Assembly (NCBI GenBank): GCA_023265015.1
Contig: JAHFUO010000011.1
Location: forward strand, 1 to 53,667
Direction of reading: 5' to 3'
From: Acidobacteriota bacterium
GTDB taxonomy: Bacteria; Acidobacteriota; Vicinamibacteria; Vicinamibacterales; UBA2999
Length of the DNA: 53,667 nucleotides
The position numbers and the translations under genes were made by a program. The first letter of the stretch is position 1. Each line of letters opens with the position of its first letter. Below, one piece after another: positions 1-9,693 of this stretch. The notes beneath the pieces were generated by a model that did no database searches, was not told the DNA's origin, and worked only from the letters and a program-made list of their open reading frames with translations.

Positions 1-142
1 GATCCCGGATCGCACCGATGGGAGCCCGGATCGCACCGATGGGATTCCGGATCACCGATGGGAGTCCGGATCGCACCAACCGATTCCCGATCGCACCGAC
101 AACGATCCCGGATCGCACCAACAACCGTCAGCGCGATCGCAC

Positions 143-143
<1 letters not shown>
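1..143 (-). repeat. ~21-bp tandem repeat abutting a stop codon
   Basis: Six to seven imperfect units of about 19-24 bp. On the minus strand each begins with GGTGCGATC or a close variant and many end in CCCATC. The array starts directly at the TAG stop of the response regulator at 143, whose G is the first base of the first unit, and runs off the window edge. No gene is visible here. The core GTGCGA is shared with the octamer array at 2890-3061. Confidence 0.8.
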
Positions 144-1534
<1,391 letters not shown>

Positions 1535-1535
1535 T

Positions 1536-1618
1536 GGCGATTAGCGATTAGTGATTTGTGATTGATGTCGAGCGAAAGAAATCGCGAATCACGAATCACA
1601 AATCACGAATCACAAATC
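1536..1618 (-). repeat. heptamer inverted repeat (GATTYGT class)
   Basis: On the minus strand about six units of GATTTGT/GATTCGT start at the G of the TAG stop of the gene at 1618. A spacer of about 18 nt follows, then four complementary units of the AATCACA type. The transcript would form a long AT-rich hairpin between the secreted protein gene and the response regulator. Confidence 0.85.
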
Positions 1619-2175
1619 TATCTGACCCAGCCGGCGGGAACGCCGGCCTTGCGCGCCTCGTCCTGGGTGTCGGTGATGGCCTTCTGCGAGGCCGTGATTT
1701 CCTTCTTGACCCGGTCGAGCTCGGCGAGCGCCTTGTCGCGGTCGGCGGCAATCTGCGCCCGCTGCGCCGGGTCGTCGCGCGCCACGAAATCATTCGTGAG
1801 CGCGTTGACGCGGCTCTGGAGGGCGTCGGCAAACGTCTGCGAACGATCGAGCGCGGATCGCACGTCGGCCATCCGTTTCTTCCAGTACGCTTCGTCCTTC
1901 TTCGCGGTGTCGGCCGAGGGGGCCGCGTCGCCCGCCGGCGGCTGTGCCGCCGCTTCGGGCGCGGGCGAAGGCGTCTGGGTGCTGGTCGCACCTCCAGACG
2001 AGGGCGTGGGCTCGGGACGCACGCTGTCGTTCGTATAGAGCTTCCCTGGCGTCCTCACGGCCTTGCGCCGCGCTTCCTCTTGCCGTGCGACGTCGGCAAG
2101 CGACTGCGCCGACGCGGCGGCGCCCATGGCCAGGACGACAGCCAGACTGAGTAGCACACGCGGCTTCATGAACAT
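1618..2175 (-). CDS. small secreted protein with Ala/Pro-rich linker and coiled coil
   Basis: 185 aa, not assigned to a named family. Residues 1-23 form a signal peptide ending ASAQ, so export is likely. An Arg/Glu-rich stretch follows, then a low-complexity Pro/Ala/Thr-rich linker (about 52-90), and a charged heptad-patterned region (about 95-175) that probably forms a coiled coil. It lies between the last minor pilin gene and the sigma-54 activator in the same orientation. A periplasmic structural or scaffold role in pilus assembly is possible, but nothing in the sequence proves it. The ATG at 2175 is followed by a second ATG two codons later that could also serve as start. Confidence 0.75.
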   Translation of the reverse strand: MFMKPRVLLSLAVVLAMGAAASAQSLADVARQEEARRKAVRTPGKLYTNDSVRPEPTPSSGGATSTQTPSPAPEAAAQPPAGDAAPSADTAKKDEAYWKKRMADVRSALDRSQTFADALQSRVNALTNDFVARDDPAQRAQIAADRDKALAELDRVKKEITASQKAITDTQDEARKAGVPAGWVR

Positions 2176-2293
2176 TTCTTTTGATTCTCCGGCCGGGTCG
2201 CAACCGCGTCAAGCGGACGCCACTCTCTTTCTTTCGGCTGAAGACGACGGCGACTCCAGTCGAAACGGGGCCCGGCGGAAGGCGGCTGAGCCG
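2176..2293 (-). promoter_or_regulatory. spacer with weak sigma-70-like promoter
   Basis: This 118-bp spacer precedes the secreted protein gene. On the minus strand it contains TTGACG and, 17 nt later, GAGAAT, just upstream of the start at 2175. This is a weak match to -35/-10 elements. No sigma-54 motif with correct GG/GC spacing was found. Confidence 0.25.
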
Positions 2294-3061
2294 TCAGGAT
2301 CCCTCGCGCCAGGACAGCCGTCGAATCGCCTGCCTTCCCGCCACAGGGTCGATTGAGCCCGTCCGCCCGACGGTGACTTCCACGGCGCGGCGGACACCCT
2401 GCGGGCCGTACGCGTGTGCCCGCAGGGCAAGAACGGCGTGGTTGCCGTCGTTGCCAGGCGGATCTTCCGCCACCCAGACAACCACGTACATTCGCGAGTT
2501 GATCCGTCCGGCTGGCAACAGGTCCGCCAGGGGGCCGTAGGCATAGAGACGCCAGCGCCGGTTGTCCCCGTCCGACGGACGCTCGCTGGTGAGGTCGATC
2601 ATGGCGCCGTCGGCCAGCGTGCGCGTGCCGCCCGGCCGGCCATCGACAAAACTCGAGGTCAAGGCGCCGGCGAGGAGATCGTTCCAGTCCTGCGCCATCG
2701 ACAGGTCCTGCATGGCGCGATCGATCGCGGCCTCGGCCGCATAGAACGCCTCGGTTCCGTCACGATAGCTCGCGGCAATCCTGGTCTCGGTCATCGTCGT
2801 CAGCATCAGCGCCGTGCCGAGCACCAACATCAGCATCAAGGCCGTCAAGGCAACGATGAGGGCGATGCCGTCTTCGCGGTGGACGAGGACGGTGCGACGG
2901 TGCGGAGGTGCGAGGGTGCGAGGGTGCGTCCGAAAGTGCGAGGGTGCGACGGTTCGACAGTCGGTTCGATGTGCGATCGAACCGTCGCACCCACTGCCGC
3001 ACCTCGCACGTCCGCACCTTCGGACGCACCCTCGCACCATCGCACCGTCGCACCATCGCAC
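2294..3061 (-). CDS. PilX-type minor pilin with repeat-encoded leader
   Basis: 255 aa from a GTG at 3061 that overlaps the TAG of the upstream gene (TAGTG). The recognisable part begins near residue 68: a charged segment, then a prepilin-like hydrophobic helix (GIALIVALTALMLMLVLGTA), then the AAEAAIDRAM region typical of PilX N-terminal domains. The first ~60 residues are translated octamer repeat, rich in Arg, Cys, His and Thr. The only in-frame starts before the helix are the GTG at 3061 and an ATG/GTG pair 7-8 codons later, so the leader is either very long and repeat-encoded or the gene was damaged by repeat insertion. It is the last member of the third minor-pilin set. Confidence 0.75.
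   Translation of the reverse strand: MRWCDGAMVRGCVRRCGRARCGSGCDGSIAHRTDCRTVAPSHFRTHPRTLAPPHRRTVLVHREDGIALIVALTALMLMLVLGTALMLTTMTETRIAASYRDGTEAFYAAEAAIDRAMQDLSMAQDWNDLLAGALTSSFVDGRPGGTRTLADGAMIDLTSERPSDGDNRRWRLYAYGPLADLLPAGRINSRMYVVVWVAEDPPGNDGNHAVLALRAHAYGPQGVRRAVEVTVGRTGSIDPVAGRQAIRRLSWREGS
2890..3061 (-). repeat. octamer inverted repeat (GTGCGAYG class) inside a coding region
   Basis: On the minus strand, octamers of the GTGCGATG/GTGCGACG type begin at the G of the TAG stop of pilW (3061-3063). They reach a short centre near 2970 and return as complementary CGTCGCAC-type units. It is the longest palindrome of the window at about 170 bp. It lies in the 5' part of the downstream PilX-type reading frame. 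Confidence 0.85.
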
Positions 3062-3759
3062 TACGGCCTCGGATCTCCAGTGTTCCGCATCGTGATGTGG
3101 AGCTCGATCTCCTGGTCGGGGACGAGGCGCTCCGGCGCGGTAGACGAGCCGCCATGCGCGAAGAGCGCGCCGGCGGGGCCACGCAGCGACGCGATCGCGC
3201 TCTCGACGCCCAGATGGACCCGGACGTGGCGGACGCGCAACAGGTCGGCGTCAAAACGGCGGTGTGACCCGTCCTCGCGCCACGGCCCGTCAGTCAGGAC
3301 AGAAGGATCGAGCCTCTCCGGGTCGCCGAAGTACTCGAACGCCAGCCTGGCGACGTGGTCAACAACGGGCAGGTCGGCCTGGCGCCCGTCGTACTGCATC
3401 AGCTCGAAGGTGTTCGAGGCGGCGCCCTTCAGGTAATACGTGCGCGCTGCCAACGCGGAGGTGTCCTGCGGCGACGGGTAGAAGACGCTGATCGTGTCGG
3501 GACGGTAGTAGACGCCCGCGGCGGAATCGTCGCGCGCGCCGCCCACGCGATACGGCCGGACAGCATCCGCCATCCTCAGGTCCGCGCCGAGCACGTCGAC
3601 GGCCGCGCGGAGTCGCTGCTGCATGTCCGCAACTTCTCCCTGCGCCTGGAATGCACCCTGCGCCGGATTGGTCACGGTGAAGATCGCCCCCATTACCGCC
3701 ATCATCATGGCCGTGGCGATCATCATCTCGATGATGGTGAAGCCCGCCTGCCTGATCAC
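3061..3759 (-). CDS. pilW: PilW-type minor pilin
   Basis: 232 aa from a GTG at 3759. The N-terminus has a class III prepilin signal: a short leader, then G before FTIIE with Glu at +5, and a hydrophobic helix rich in Met and Ala. PilD would cleave and methylate it. The remainder is a soluble domain as in PilW/PulJ-like minor pilins, which prime pilus assembly at the inner membrane. The start overlaps the stop of the PilV gene upstream (GTGA), indicating translational coupling, and the stop overlaps the next start. This set has no FimT gene at its head, unlike the two sets upstream. Confidence 0.88.
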   Translation of the reverse strand: MIRQAGFTIIEMMIATAMMMAVMGAIFTVTNPAQGAFQAQGEVADMQQRLRAAVDVLGADLRMADAVRPYRVGGARDDSAAGVYYRPDTISVFYPSPQDTSALAARTYYLKGAASNTFELMQYDGRQADLPVVDHVARLAFEYFGDPERLDPSVLTDGPWREDGSHRRFDADLLRVRHVRVHLGVESAIASLRGPAGALFAHGGSSTAPERLVPDQEIELHITMRNTGDPRP

Positions 3760-4190
3760 GGCGCTGTTCTCGTCCGGACCGTGATGATGCGCGTGTCGTC
3801 GCGACGGCTGCGGACGATCACCTCAATCACGAGCGTGTTGTTCGGATCGGCGGGGAGCGGGTCGACCGACCAGCGTCGCGTGTATGCGGCCCGCCGGGAC
3901 GAATTGTCCAGCGTCCTCCCGGCGCGATCGAGGGAATCGGCGGAGTCGCCGATCGTCCCCTGCAGGGACTCCCAGGACATGGCGCGAAGGTCCTCGATCT
4001 TCTGCGCCGCGAGCACTGCGGCATACGTGGCCTGCCCGGCCGCGGCATTCGCCGTCACGGCGAGCGCCAGCAGCTGCGCGAGCGACACCAGCCCCACGGT
4101 GAGAATCGTGCTGGCGACGAGGAGCTCGAGTAGCGAGAAGCCGCGCGCGGCCCGGAAGAATTTGGCGTGCACGCCGACAGGGATATGCAA
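3756..4190 (-). CDS. pilV: PilV-type minor pilin
   Basis: 144 aa. Class III prepilin motif GFSLLELLVA with Glu at +5, followed by a hydrophobic helix and a short soluble domain typical of PilV. The longest frame opens with a TTG at 4190; a GTG at 4172 would give a leader of about 11 residues and is an equally good start. It is the first gene of the third minor-pilin set, 3' of the large PilX gene and its apparent terminator. No promoter was recognised in the 126-bp spacer, so expression may rely on readthrough. Confidence 0.85.
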   Translation of the reverse strand: MHIPVGVHAKFFRAARGFSLLELLVASTILTVGLVSLAQLLALAVTANAAAGQATYAAVLAAQKIEDLRAMSWESLQGTIGDSADSLDRAGRTLDNSSRRAAYTRRWSVDPLPADPNNTLVIEVIVRSRRDDTRIITVRTRTAP

Positions 4191-4230
4191 CGAGCCTGCC
4201 CACCGAAAGATCTCCGGATCAGGCGCAGGC

Positions 4231-4277
4231 CAAGAGAAAGAGCCGCGCGCAGCTGCAATTCCTGCCGCACGCGGCTC
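4231..4277 (-). terminator. probable Rho-independent terminator
   Basis: On the minus strand an 8-bp perfect stem, GAGCCGCG with CGCGGCTC (4240-4277), encloses a loop that can pair further, and is followed by the T-rich TTTCTCTTG. It lies 40 bp after the stop of the 1008-aa PilX-type gene and would separate the second and third minor-pilin sets. The T tract is interrupted, so termination may be partial. Confidence 0.5.
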
Positions 4278-4316
4278 GATTCGACCGCTCAGATTTTGCG
4301 TACCTCGCGCGAGCGA

Positions 4317-7300
4317 TTACTGGCCCGGCCTGATCTCCTCCGTGAAGCCGAGGGCGTTCAGGTCGCGGAACATGGGGGTCAACGGCGGTAGCTTCGTGGT
4401 ATCGAGGAAGTCGATGTCGAAGTTGAAGACGCGGGTGGGCGCGCCGTACACCGTCGCGCAGCACTTGTAGACGCCAACCGCCTGGCGGCTGTAGAAGAAG
4501 GTCGCGATCGATCCACGGTAGTTCACGGTCCCGCCCTGCTCGAGCATGCGCAGGAAGTTGTGCGCGCCGCCGTCGGTGCCGAAGTCGGTGGGCGGGGTGC
4601 CGGCGGCCGGCCATGGGAACGGCGCGTTCTTGCCCGCGATGATCGCCACGCGGTAGTACGACTGCGCGGTCCGGGCGCGATTGGTGAGCGAGTACGCCTG
4701 CGCGACCGTACCGTTGACGCCGAACGACGTATCGTCGTTCCAGATGCTCGACAGCAGCGTCACTGTGTCGGCCATGACCGCCGTCGCCTTGTGACCATCG
4801 ATGTCGGTGAATCCGCCGCTGGCGTTCCAGTTACCCTGGATGTACACGGGGTTCTCCGAGACGACCGTGAAGCCTGGATTCACGATTTGCCCCAGGCCGC
4901 CGTTGATCAGCTTCAGCGCATGCCGGAACAGGAGTGACCGGTTGACTATCGCCTGCGACGCGCGAACATCGGTCGTGGGCCGTGCGGTCCCATCGAGCGG
5001 CAGCGCCGCACCAGGTGGAAGCGCGTTCACCACGCCGTTATAGTTCGGAAACTGGCCGTAGGTCTCGAGGAGGGCGTTGGCGTTCACGTCCTCTCCCGCA
5101 TCGAGCGCGCCATTGGGTGCGCCGGTGCCGCTGGCGGGGTTCACGATATCCTCGAAGCCGTACTCACCGGTTTCCTGGTTCACCGCGTTCCTGTTGTTGC
5201 GCCGGTCCGAGAAGTAGACCGAGTAGCCGTTGTTGTTGAGTGCGGCGGTGCCGCCGCCGCCGGCATAGACGTCTGCGCCGTTGAACCAGCGCGTGAGGTT
5301 CGCGACGTCGAGCGCGACGTAGTACATCACGCCGCCAAGCCTGACCCTGTCGGCCGGCGCGACGTCGCGCTGCAGTGACTCGCGCGCGTCGAAGAGCGCG
5401 TTCGCCCAGTAGTCGGACGAAATCTGGCTCGCCGCATACGTGCACGCGCCACCGCCGCCGTTGTCGCGCAGCCGCTGCAGCCGGATGATGGCGTTCGGCG
5501 TGGGATCCCCGCATGCGCTGCCGCTGAGGTTCGGGCCCGCAAAACCGTAGTTGAGGATTTCCGTCGTCACGTCTAGCCAGTTGCCGTTGGCGTCCTGCCT
5601 CTCGACCTTCAGGAAGCCGCCGATCACGCCGGTCCCCTGAGTTGACAGCGCTGCCGTCGTAATCACCGCGTTGGCCTGGAGGGCGGCGGGGACCTGGCAA
5701 CCATTGAATCGCTGCAACGGCACCGTGTCGTACCCGGTGCACGTCACCAGCACGTTCGTGTTGTTCCCGTTGTGGACCCAGAAAGTCCGGGGGGCAAACG
5801 CTGCCGTGCTCACGACGGTCATCGTGCCCCAACCAGCCGCCCAGTTGGCATTCAGCAGTGAGCTGACGACGACGTTGCCGTCTACGGTCGGTATCGTTGC
5901 CGTCACGGTCACGTTGGCCGCGGGCGTCACGGTGGCAGCCGGGTTGACGAGTGGGACGCACCCGGTGAACGTCGTCCCGGTGGTCCCGGTGCAGTTCACC
6001 GTCCAGGGGGAGCCCGCCTGCCCCGCTTTGGTCACGATGAGCGAAACGTTCCCAAGAACTCCCACCCCCCTGTAGGGCGCGAAATACTCTGGAATCGGCG
6101 CCGTCGTGGGAATGAGCGCGTTCGCCGTTGCCGCGATGGCCGCATTGGTAATCGTGACCGCCTGGGGCCCCGGCGACCTGGCAATCGGAGGATGCGTGGC
6201 GTCGACGGGGCCGTACCCGGCAGGCGGAGCCGTGACCCAGCCGGCCAACGCCAGAGATTGATCGAGCAGCACGGGTGCATTGGCCGTGACCGTCGGCAGG
6301 CCCGTGATATCAGTCGCGAGATCGGACAGCAGAATCCGCACGCTGGCCTTGCCGAAGAGGCGCTCCCCAAACAGCTCCGCGTTCGTGACGTTCTCGTTGG
6401 CCGGGGGCCTCCGCACGAGATCGGGATTGACGCCGCCGGCGTTGAGGAGCGGCAGGCGGAGGGTCTTCGCGCCCGTCGTGCCGCTGCGGATGTACCCAAG
6501 GTATGTGCTCAGCGAGATCGTGGGCCACGCGGCGTTCGCGGCGCTCGTCGGCCCTGTGGCGACGCTGCCTTCAGCCGCCAGAAGAGGGCGGAACGAGCCC
6601 GGCGCCTTCGCCTGGTTCACCGTGCCGGTGTGACCGCTGGTGGTGATGGCCACGCCGTTCACCAGCTGCTGGCGGACCACTTGCCCGACCGCCGTCACCT
6701 TGTCGGGCAGCGTGAGCGTCCCGGAGCCGCCCTCCGCGAGAAACAGGTTGGCGTTGGTGTGGATGCGGCCGCCGAAATTGAAGTTCGGGCCGGCGTGGAA
6801 GCTGAGATCCACGTCCGAGAACATGCCGAACTGGAACACGGGAATGGCAACCGTCTCGATCTTGCGCTTCAAGTGGGATTCGCCACCGCCCGCCGTCCGG
6901 ACGGACGAATCGAGCCAATACGTCTTCTTCAGCGCAACGAGCCCGGCATACGGGCCGGTCGAGATCGGACCGGGGGGAGGGGTGGGCACTACCAACGTCA
7001 CGCCGTACGCAAGCCCGGTGCCCGCCGTCGTGAACGTCACGTCGGGCACGACCGGCGGGCTGGCCGACAGCGCCGAGATCTGCGCAGCGGTCGGCGCGAA
7101 GTTGATGAAGAACAGGCTGCCCAGGTCGCCGGTCAGCTTCTCGATGCCCGATTCGGCGCCGTAGAACGCCTTCGACCGGTCGCGGTCAATCAGGCGGTAG
7201 CGCTGATCGCTCATCACCACGGTGGTGAAGCCGATCAGGAGCGCCGACATGAGCATCATGATCAGCATGGTGGTGATGAGCGCCACACCACGCTCGCTGA

Positions 7301-7343
7301 CGGCTCTCGTGACGATGGATCGTCGTCGCGCGGGAATCTTCAT
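4317..7343 (-). CDS. very large PilX N-terminal-domain protein
   Basis: 1008 aa, against roughly 200 aa for an ordinary PilX. A basic leader precedes GVALITTMLIMMLMSALLIG, a prepilin-like membrane helix without Glu at +5, and an AESGIEKL segment as in PilX N-terminal domains. The rest is a long extracytoplasmic region rich in Gly, Thr, Ala and Asn, with repeated beta-strand-like stretches and Cys pairs (for example NCTG...TGC and TCTG...NGC). It is the last gene of the duplicated FimT-PilV-PilW-PilX set and starts 8 bp after the PilW stop. The size suggests a tip or adhesin-like component built on a minor pilin anchor, filling a role given to PilY1 elsewhere. That role is inference. The start at ATG 7343 is clear. 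Confidence 0.85.
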   Translation of the reverse strand: MKIPARRRSIVTRAVSERGVALITTMLIMMLMSALLIGFTTVVMSDQRYRLIDRDRSKAFYGAESGIEKLTGDLGSLFFINFAPTAAQISALSASPPVVPDVTFTTAGTGLAYGVTLVVPTPPPGPISTGPYAGLVALKKTYWLDSSVRTAGGGESHLKRKIETVAIPVFQFGMFSDVDLSFHAGPNFNFGGRIHTNANLFLAEGGSGTLTLPDKVTAVGQVVRQQLVNGVAITTSGHTGTVNQAKAPGSFRPLLAAEGSVATGPTSAANAAWPTISLSTYLGYIRSGTTGAKTLRLPLLNAGGVNPDLVRRPPANENVTNAELFGERLFGKASVRILLSDLATDITGLPTVTANAPVLLDQSLALAGWVTAPPAGYGPVDATHPPIARSPGPQAVTITNAAIAATANALIPTTAPIPEYFAPYRGVGVLGNVSLIVTKAGQAGSPWTVNCTGTTGTTFTGCVPLVNPAATVTPAANVTVTATIPTVDGNVVVSSLLNANWAAGWGTMTVVSTAAFAPRTFWVHNGNNTNVLVTCTGYDTVPLQRFNGCQVPAALQANAVITTAALSTQGTGVIGGFLKVERQDANGNWLDVTTEILNYGFAGPNLSGSACGDPTPNAIIRLQRLRDNGGGGACTYAASQISSDYWANALFDARESLQRDVAPADRVRLGGVMYYVALDVANLTRWFNGADVYAGGGGTAALNNNGYSVYFSDRRNNRNAVNQETGEYGFEDIVNPASGTGAPNGALDAGEDVNANALLETYGQFPNYNGVVNALPPGAALPLDGTARPTTDVRASQAIVNRSLLFRHALKLINGGLGQIVNPGFTVVSENPVYIQGNWNASGGFTDIDGHKATAVMADTVTLLSSIWNDDTSFGVNGTVAQAYSLTNRARTAQSYYRVAIIAGKNAPFPWPAAGTPPTDFGTDGGAHNFLRMLEQGGTVNYRGSIATFFYSRQAVGVYKCCATVYGAPTRVFNFDIDFLDTTKLPPLTPMFRDLNALGFTEEIRPGQ

Positions 7344-7351
7344 CTCGACAC

Positions 7352-8410
7352 CTATTTGTACCTGTCGACGTAGGCCAGATTACGGATGCTGATGACCGTC
7401 GACAGGTGGTTGCGGAGGTAGTCCTTCGTCCTCGGGTTCTTCACTTCGGATCGCACGCCCACGTGCAGGGTGACCTTGCGAACCTGGCTTGGCATGTAGG
7501 TGACGCTGTTGGCCGTATACGGGAGATCTGGAATGCCGGTGGGGTTGAAGGTGCCATCCACCAGGTCGTAGTACAACTCCAGGTCTTCGATCACACCCGC
7601 GAGCGCCTGCGCGGGGTAGAAATTGAGCTGGCGCATCAACCGCGGTACACCTGGTTCGTCTTCATGAACGTAATACGTGTACATGAGCACCCGGCGGATG
7701 GCGATCGTGTTGCCGAGAAGCTGCGTGATGTTCCCGGCGGCCGCGCCGATCTGGTTGAAGTTAAACGGATCACCCGACTCGAAGTAGATGTTGGCCGGGT
7801 CCACTTTCGTGACCGTCTGAATCGTGTCGCCGTTGGGGGCCTGGAACCAGATCAAATCGCCGGGCGCGATCGCCGCGATGCCATTGTTCGGATCGCCCTG
7901 AATCCATGCCGCGCTCGGGCCCACGTTGAACGACGTGCCATCCGCGGACAGCTTCGCCACACTGGACGTGTCGGTCGAGGGCTTGAGGTCCAGCGAACTA
8001 AGGAATGGATCGTCCGTCACGATCGTGATCATGTCGGTCGGCTGGCCGTCGATGTTGGGGCCCTTCGCGTTGCCTGTGGTGAGAGTGGACAGCGTTACCT
8101 GCGACGTGTTGTCGAACGTGTACGAGGGGTCTGGCCCGGGGCGGTGAATCGCGCTCGACCCCGCGCCTGACGGGATGGGAATGCCACCAATCGGGAGGTT
8201 GCGCCCCGCCTCGAGCAGGTCGCGGACGAGCAGATTCGTCCCCGCCCGCAGGTTCTCGCTCGAGTCGGCGAGCTGGGTGACCGCGTCATTCAAGGACAGC
8301 GCGTCCGCAAACGTCCTGAATGCGACCCCCATGATGACCATGGTGATGAGCGACGCGATCATCAACTCGATGAGCGAGAAGCCACGTTCCGACGACGTGC
8401 TGGTGCGCAT
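7352..8410 (-). CDS. pilW: PilW-type minor pilin
   Basis: 352 aa starting at ATG 8410. This start was chosen because the sequence opens with a short leader and the prepilin motif GFSLIELMIASLI with Glu at +5; upstream sequence in the same frame is a shadow of pilV. The C-terminal domain has the length and Asp/Asn/Gly-rich character of PilW proteins and contains the LMRQLNFYPAQALAGVIEDL stretch typical of the family. It lies 11 bp after pilV and 8 bp before the large PilX gene, in one transcription unit driven by the sigma-54 promoter at 9541. Confidence 0.9.
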   Translation of the reverse strand: MRTSTSSERGFSLIELMIASLITMVIMGVAFRTFADALSLNDAVTQLADSSENLRAGTNLLVRDLLEAGRNLPIGGIPIPSGAGSSAIHRPGPDPSYTFDNTSQVTLSTLTTGNAKGPNIDGQPTDMITIVTDDPFLSSLDLKPSTDTSSVAKLSADGTSFNVGPSAAWIQGDPNNGIAAIAPGDLIWFQAPNGDTIQTVTKVDPANIYFESGDPFNFNQIGAAAGNITQLLGNTIAIRRVLMYTYYVHEDEPGVPRLMRQLNFYPAQALAGVIEDLELYYDLVDGTFNPTGIPDLPYTANSVTYMPSQVRKVTLHVGVRSEVKNPRTKDYLRNHLSTVISIRNLAYVDRYK

Positions 8411-8421
8411 GTCAGCCTTCC

Positions 8422-8952
8422 TCACGCGTATGACGAGATGTAAACGGTCAAGCTGTACGTTCGCGTGACCGAGCCAGCCGGATAGGTAATCGTGACGGTC
8501 ACCATCCGGAGGTCGAGGTCGCCCGTAACGTCGGTAATCTTGATTTCCCGCTTCCAGTTGGTCAGCGTCTGCGTCGTGTCGTCGCCCGTGCCCAGCAACT
8601 GATCGGGTCCGGGGAACTGCACGCTCTCGACCGCCCCGTCGTCGGCCGTGTTGACGATGCCGTCTGCGCCGGCGAGCGTCACATTTTTCTGGCCGTTGAC
8701 GAAGACGCCGCCGAAGGAGGCGTTGCGAAGCTGCGCCCACGTGATCGTATGGGAATCGCGCGCGCTGAAAACGCTTTCGATTGCCTCGGCCGCCTTCTGC
8801 GTCGCCGTCAGCTCGTTCGGCGAGCTGGCGACGTTCTGCATGCCGTAGAGGAAGACCGAGGCCATCCCGATGGCGCCGACCGTCAGGACGAGCATCGCGA
8901 CCATCGTTTCGATGAGGGAGAAGCCGGATTCGGAGCGGATGTGTGTGTGCAT
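8422..8952 (-). CDS. pilV: PilV-type minor pilin
   Basis: 176 aa. Prepilin motif GFSLIETMVAMLVLTVG with Glu at +5 after an 11-residue leader, then the AAEAIESVFSARD region that follows the helix in PilV proteins, then a soluble beta domain. It starts 3 bp after the FimT gene stop and precedes pilW, as in the other two sets. PilV-type pilins act with FimT, PilW and PilX to form the priming complex at the pilus base or tip. Confidence 0.9.
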   Translation of the reverse strand: MHTHIRSESGFSLIETMVAMLVLTVGAIGMASVFLYGMQNVASSPNELTATQKAAEAIESVFSARDSHTITWAQLRNASFGGVFVNGQKNVTLAGADGIVNTADDGAVESVQFPGPDQLLGTGDDTTQTLTNWKREIKITDVTGDLDLRMVTVTITYPAGSVTRTYSLTVYISSYA

Positions 8953-8955
8953 GGC

Positions 8956-9516
8956 TTACGCTCGCGTCCACTTGGTGCCGGTCCACCGGTAGGCCCGCAC
9001 GCGGCCGGTCGCGCCGAGAATCGTGATCCCGCGGAAGGATTGCGGCATGCCGGGGACGAGGAAAAAGACTGAACCGTTCACCGGCGCCCCGGCGTTGTTG
9101 ATCAGCGATCCGTCGGTGGTAAACATGATCGTCGGCGCGATGGTGGCGTTGCCGTTTCCAAACGCGTCCGGCGTGTCTGGCGTGCCGTCGAGGACGGCGA
9201 ACGTGAGACCCGATTCGAAGGGCACCTCCCGCATAATCGTCGTGCCGTTGGGGATGTTGCGCCGCGTGATGCGAATGGTGTTGTTGCCGACGAAGGTGAC
9301 TTCCATCTGCCGCCGCTGGGAGATGGCGGTCTCCCGCGCCGAGTTGAGCTCGGCCGTGATCATCCGCATGCCGCCGTCGCCGATCATCGACGGGCGCGAG
9401 GCCGAGACCTGCAGCACGGCCATCGACGCCAGGACGCCGACGATGCCGACGACCATCATCATCTCAATCAGCGTGAAGCCGCTCTGCCCGCGAAGCGCGT
9501 TGTGCTTGCTCATCAT
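8956..9516 (-). CDS. fimT: FimT/GspH-type minor pilin (duplicated copy)
   Basis: 186 aa. It opens MMSKHN, with prepilin motif GFTLIEMMMVVGIVGVLASM, Glu at +5, and the GspH/FimT region with SARETAISQRR after the helix. The N-terminal coding sequence (KHNALRGQSGFTLIE) is nearly identical to that of the other FimT gene at 12727, and upstream DNA is also conserved between the two, so the genes are tandem paralogues. The start at ATG 9516 lies 25 bp from a sigma-54 promoter, giving a short leader with GGAG as ribosome-binding site. Confidence 0.9.
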   Translation of the reverse strand: MMSKHNALRGQSGFTLIEMMMVVGIVGVLASMAVLQVSASRPSMIGDGGMRMITAELNSARETAISQRRQMEVTFVGNNTIRITRRNIPNGTTIMREVPFESGLTFAVLDGTPDTPDAFGNGNATIAPTIMFTTDGSLINNAGAPVNGSVFFLVPGMPQSFRGITILGATGRVRAYRWTGTKWTRA

Positions 9517-9540
9517 AGATAACTCCGACCAGCTGTCATG

Positions 9541-9556
9541 AGCAACGCCTCTGCCA
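9541..9556 (-). promoter_or_regulatory. sigma-54 promoter of fimT set 2
   Basis: The minus strand reads TGGCAGAGGCGTTGCT: TGGCA at -24 and TTGCT at -12 with the required 12-bp GG to GC register. It lies 25 bp before the fimT start and is conserved, one base different, at the paralogous position 13367-13382. Confidence 0.85.
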
Positions 9557-9665
9557 TATCCTTGAGAGCAGACGCGACATCTCTGTAAGTAACTGACTTA
9601 ATGGAACTTAATGGACATCAAACTGGCGCATCCTGGCAGCTCAGATAGAAGCTTGTGCGCCAATT

Positions 9666-9682
9666 TGTTACTGGCAGTAACA
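9666..9682. promoter_or_regulatory. palindrome, candidate enhancer site for sigma-54 activator
   Basis: Perfect inverted repeat TGTTACT-GGC-AGTAACA, 110 bp upstream of the sigma-54 promoter, in the range used by enhancer-binding proteins. A one-base-shorter, less symmetric version occurs at 13512-13527, before the paralogous promoter. Confidence 0.5.
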
Positions 9683-9693
9683 GATCGCTTGAA

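Noticed and set aside
9541-9556. Promoter region read as coding (long N-terminal extension of fimT)
   Set aside because: In the paralogue at 13341 an extended frame exists, but the DNA there aligns with non-coding DNA before 9516 and contains the sigma-54 promoter.
9655-9668. TTGGCGCACAAGCTT as a second sigma-54 promoter
   Set aside because: GG to GC spacing is 9 rather than 12, so it does not fit the -24/-12 rule.
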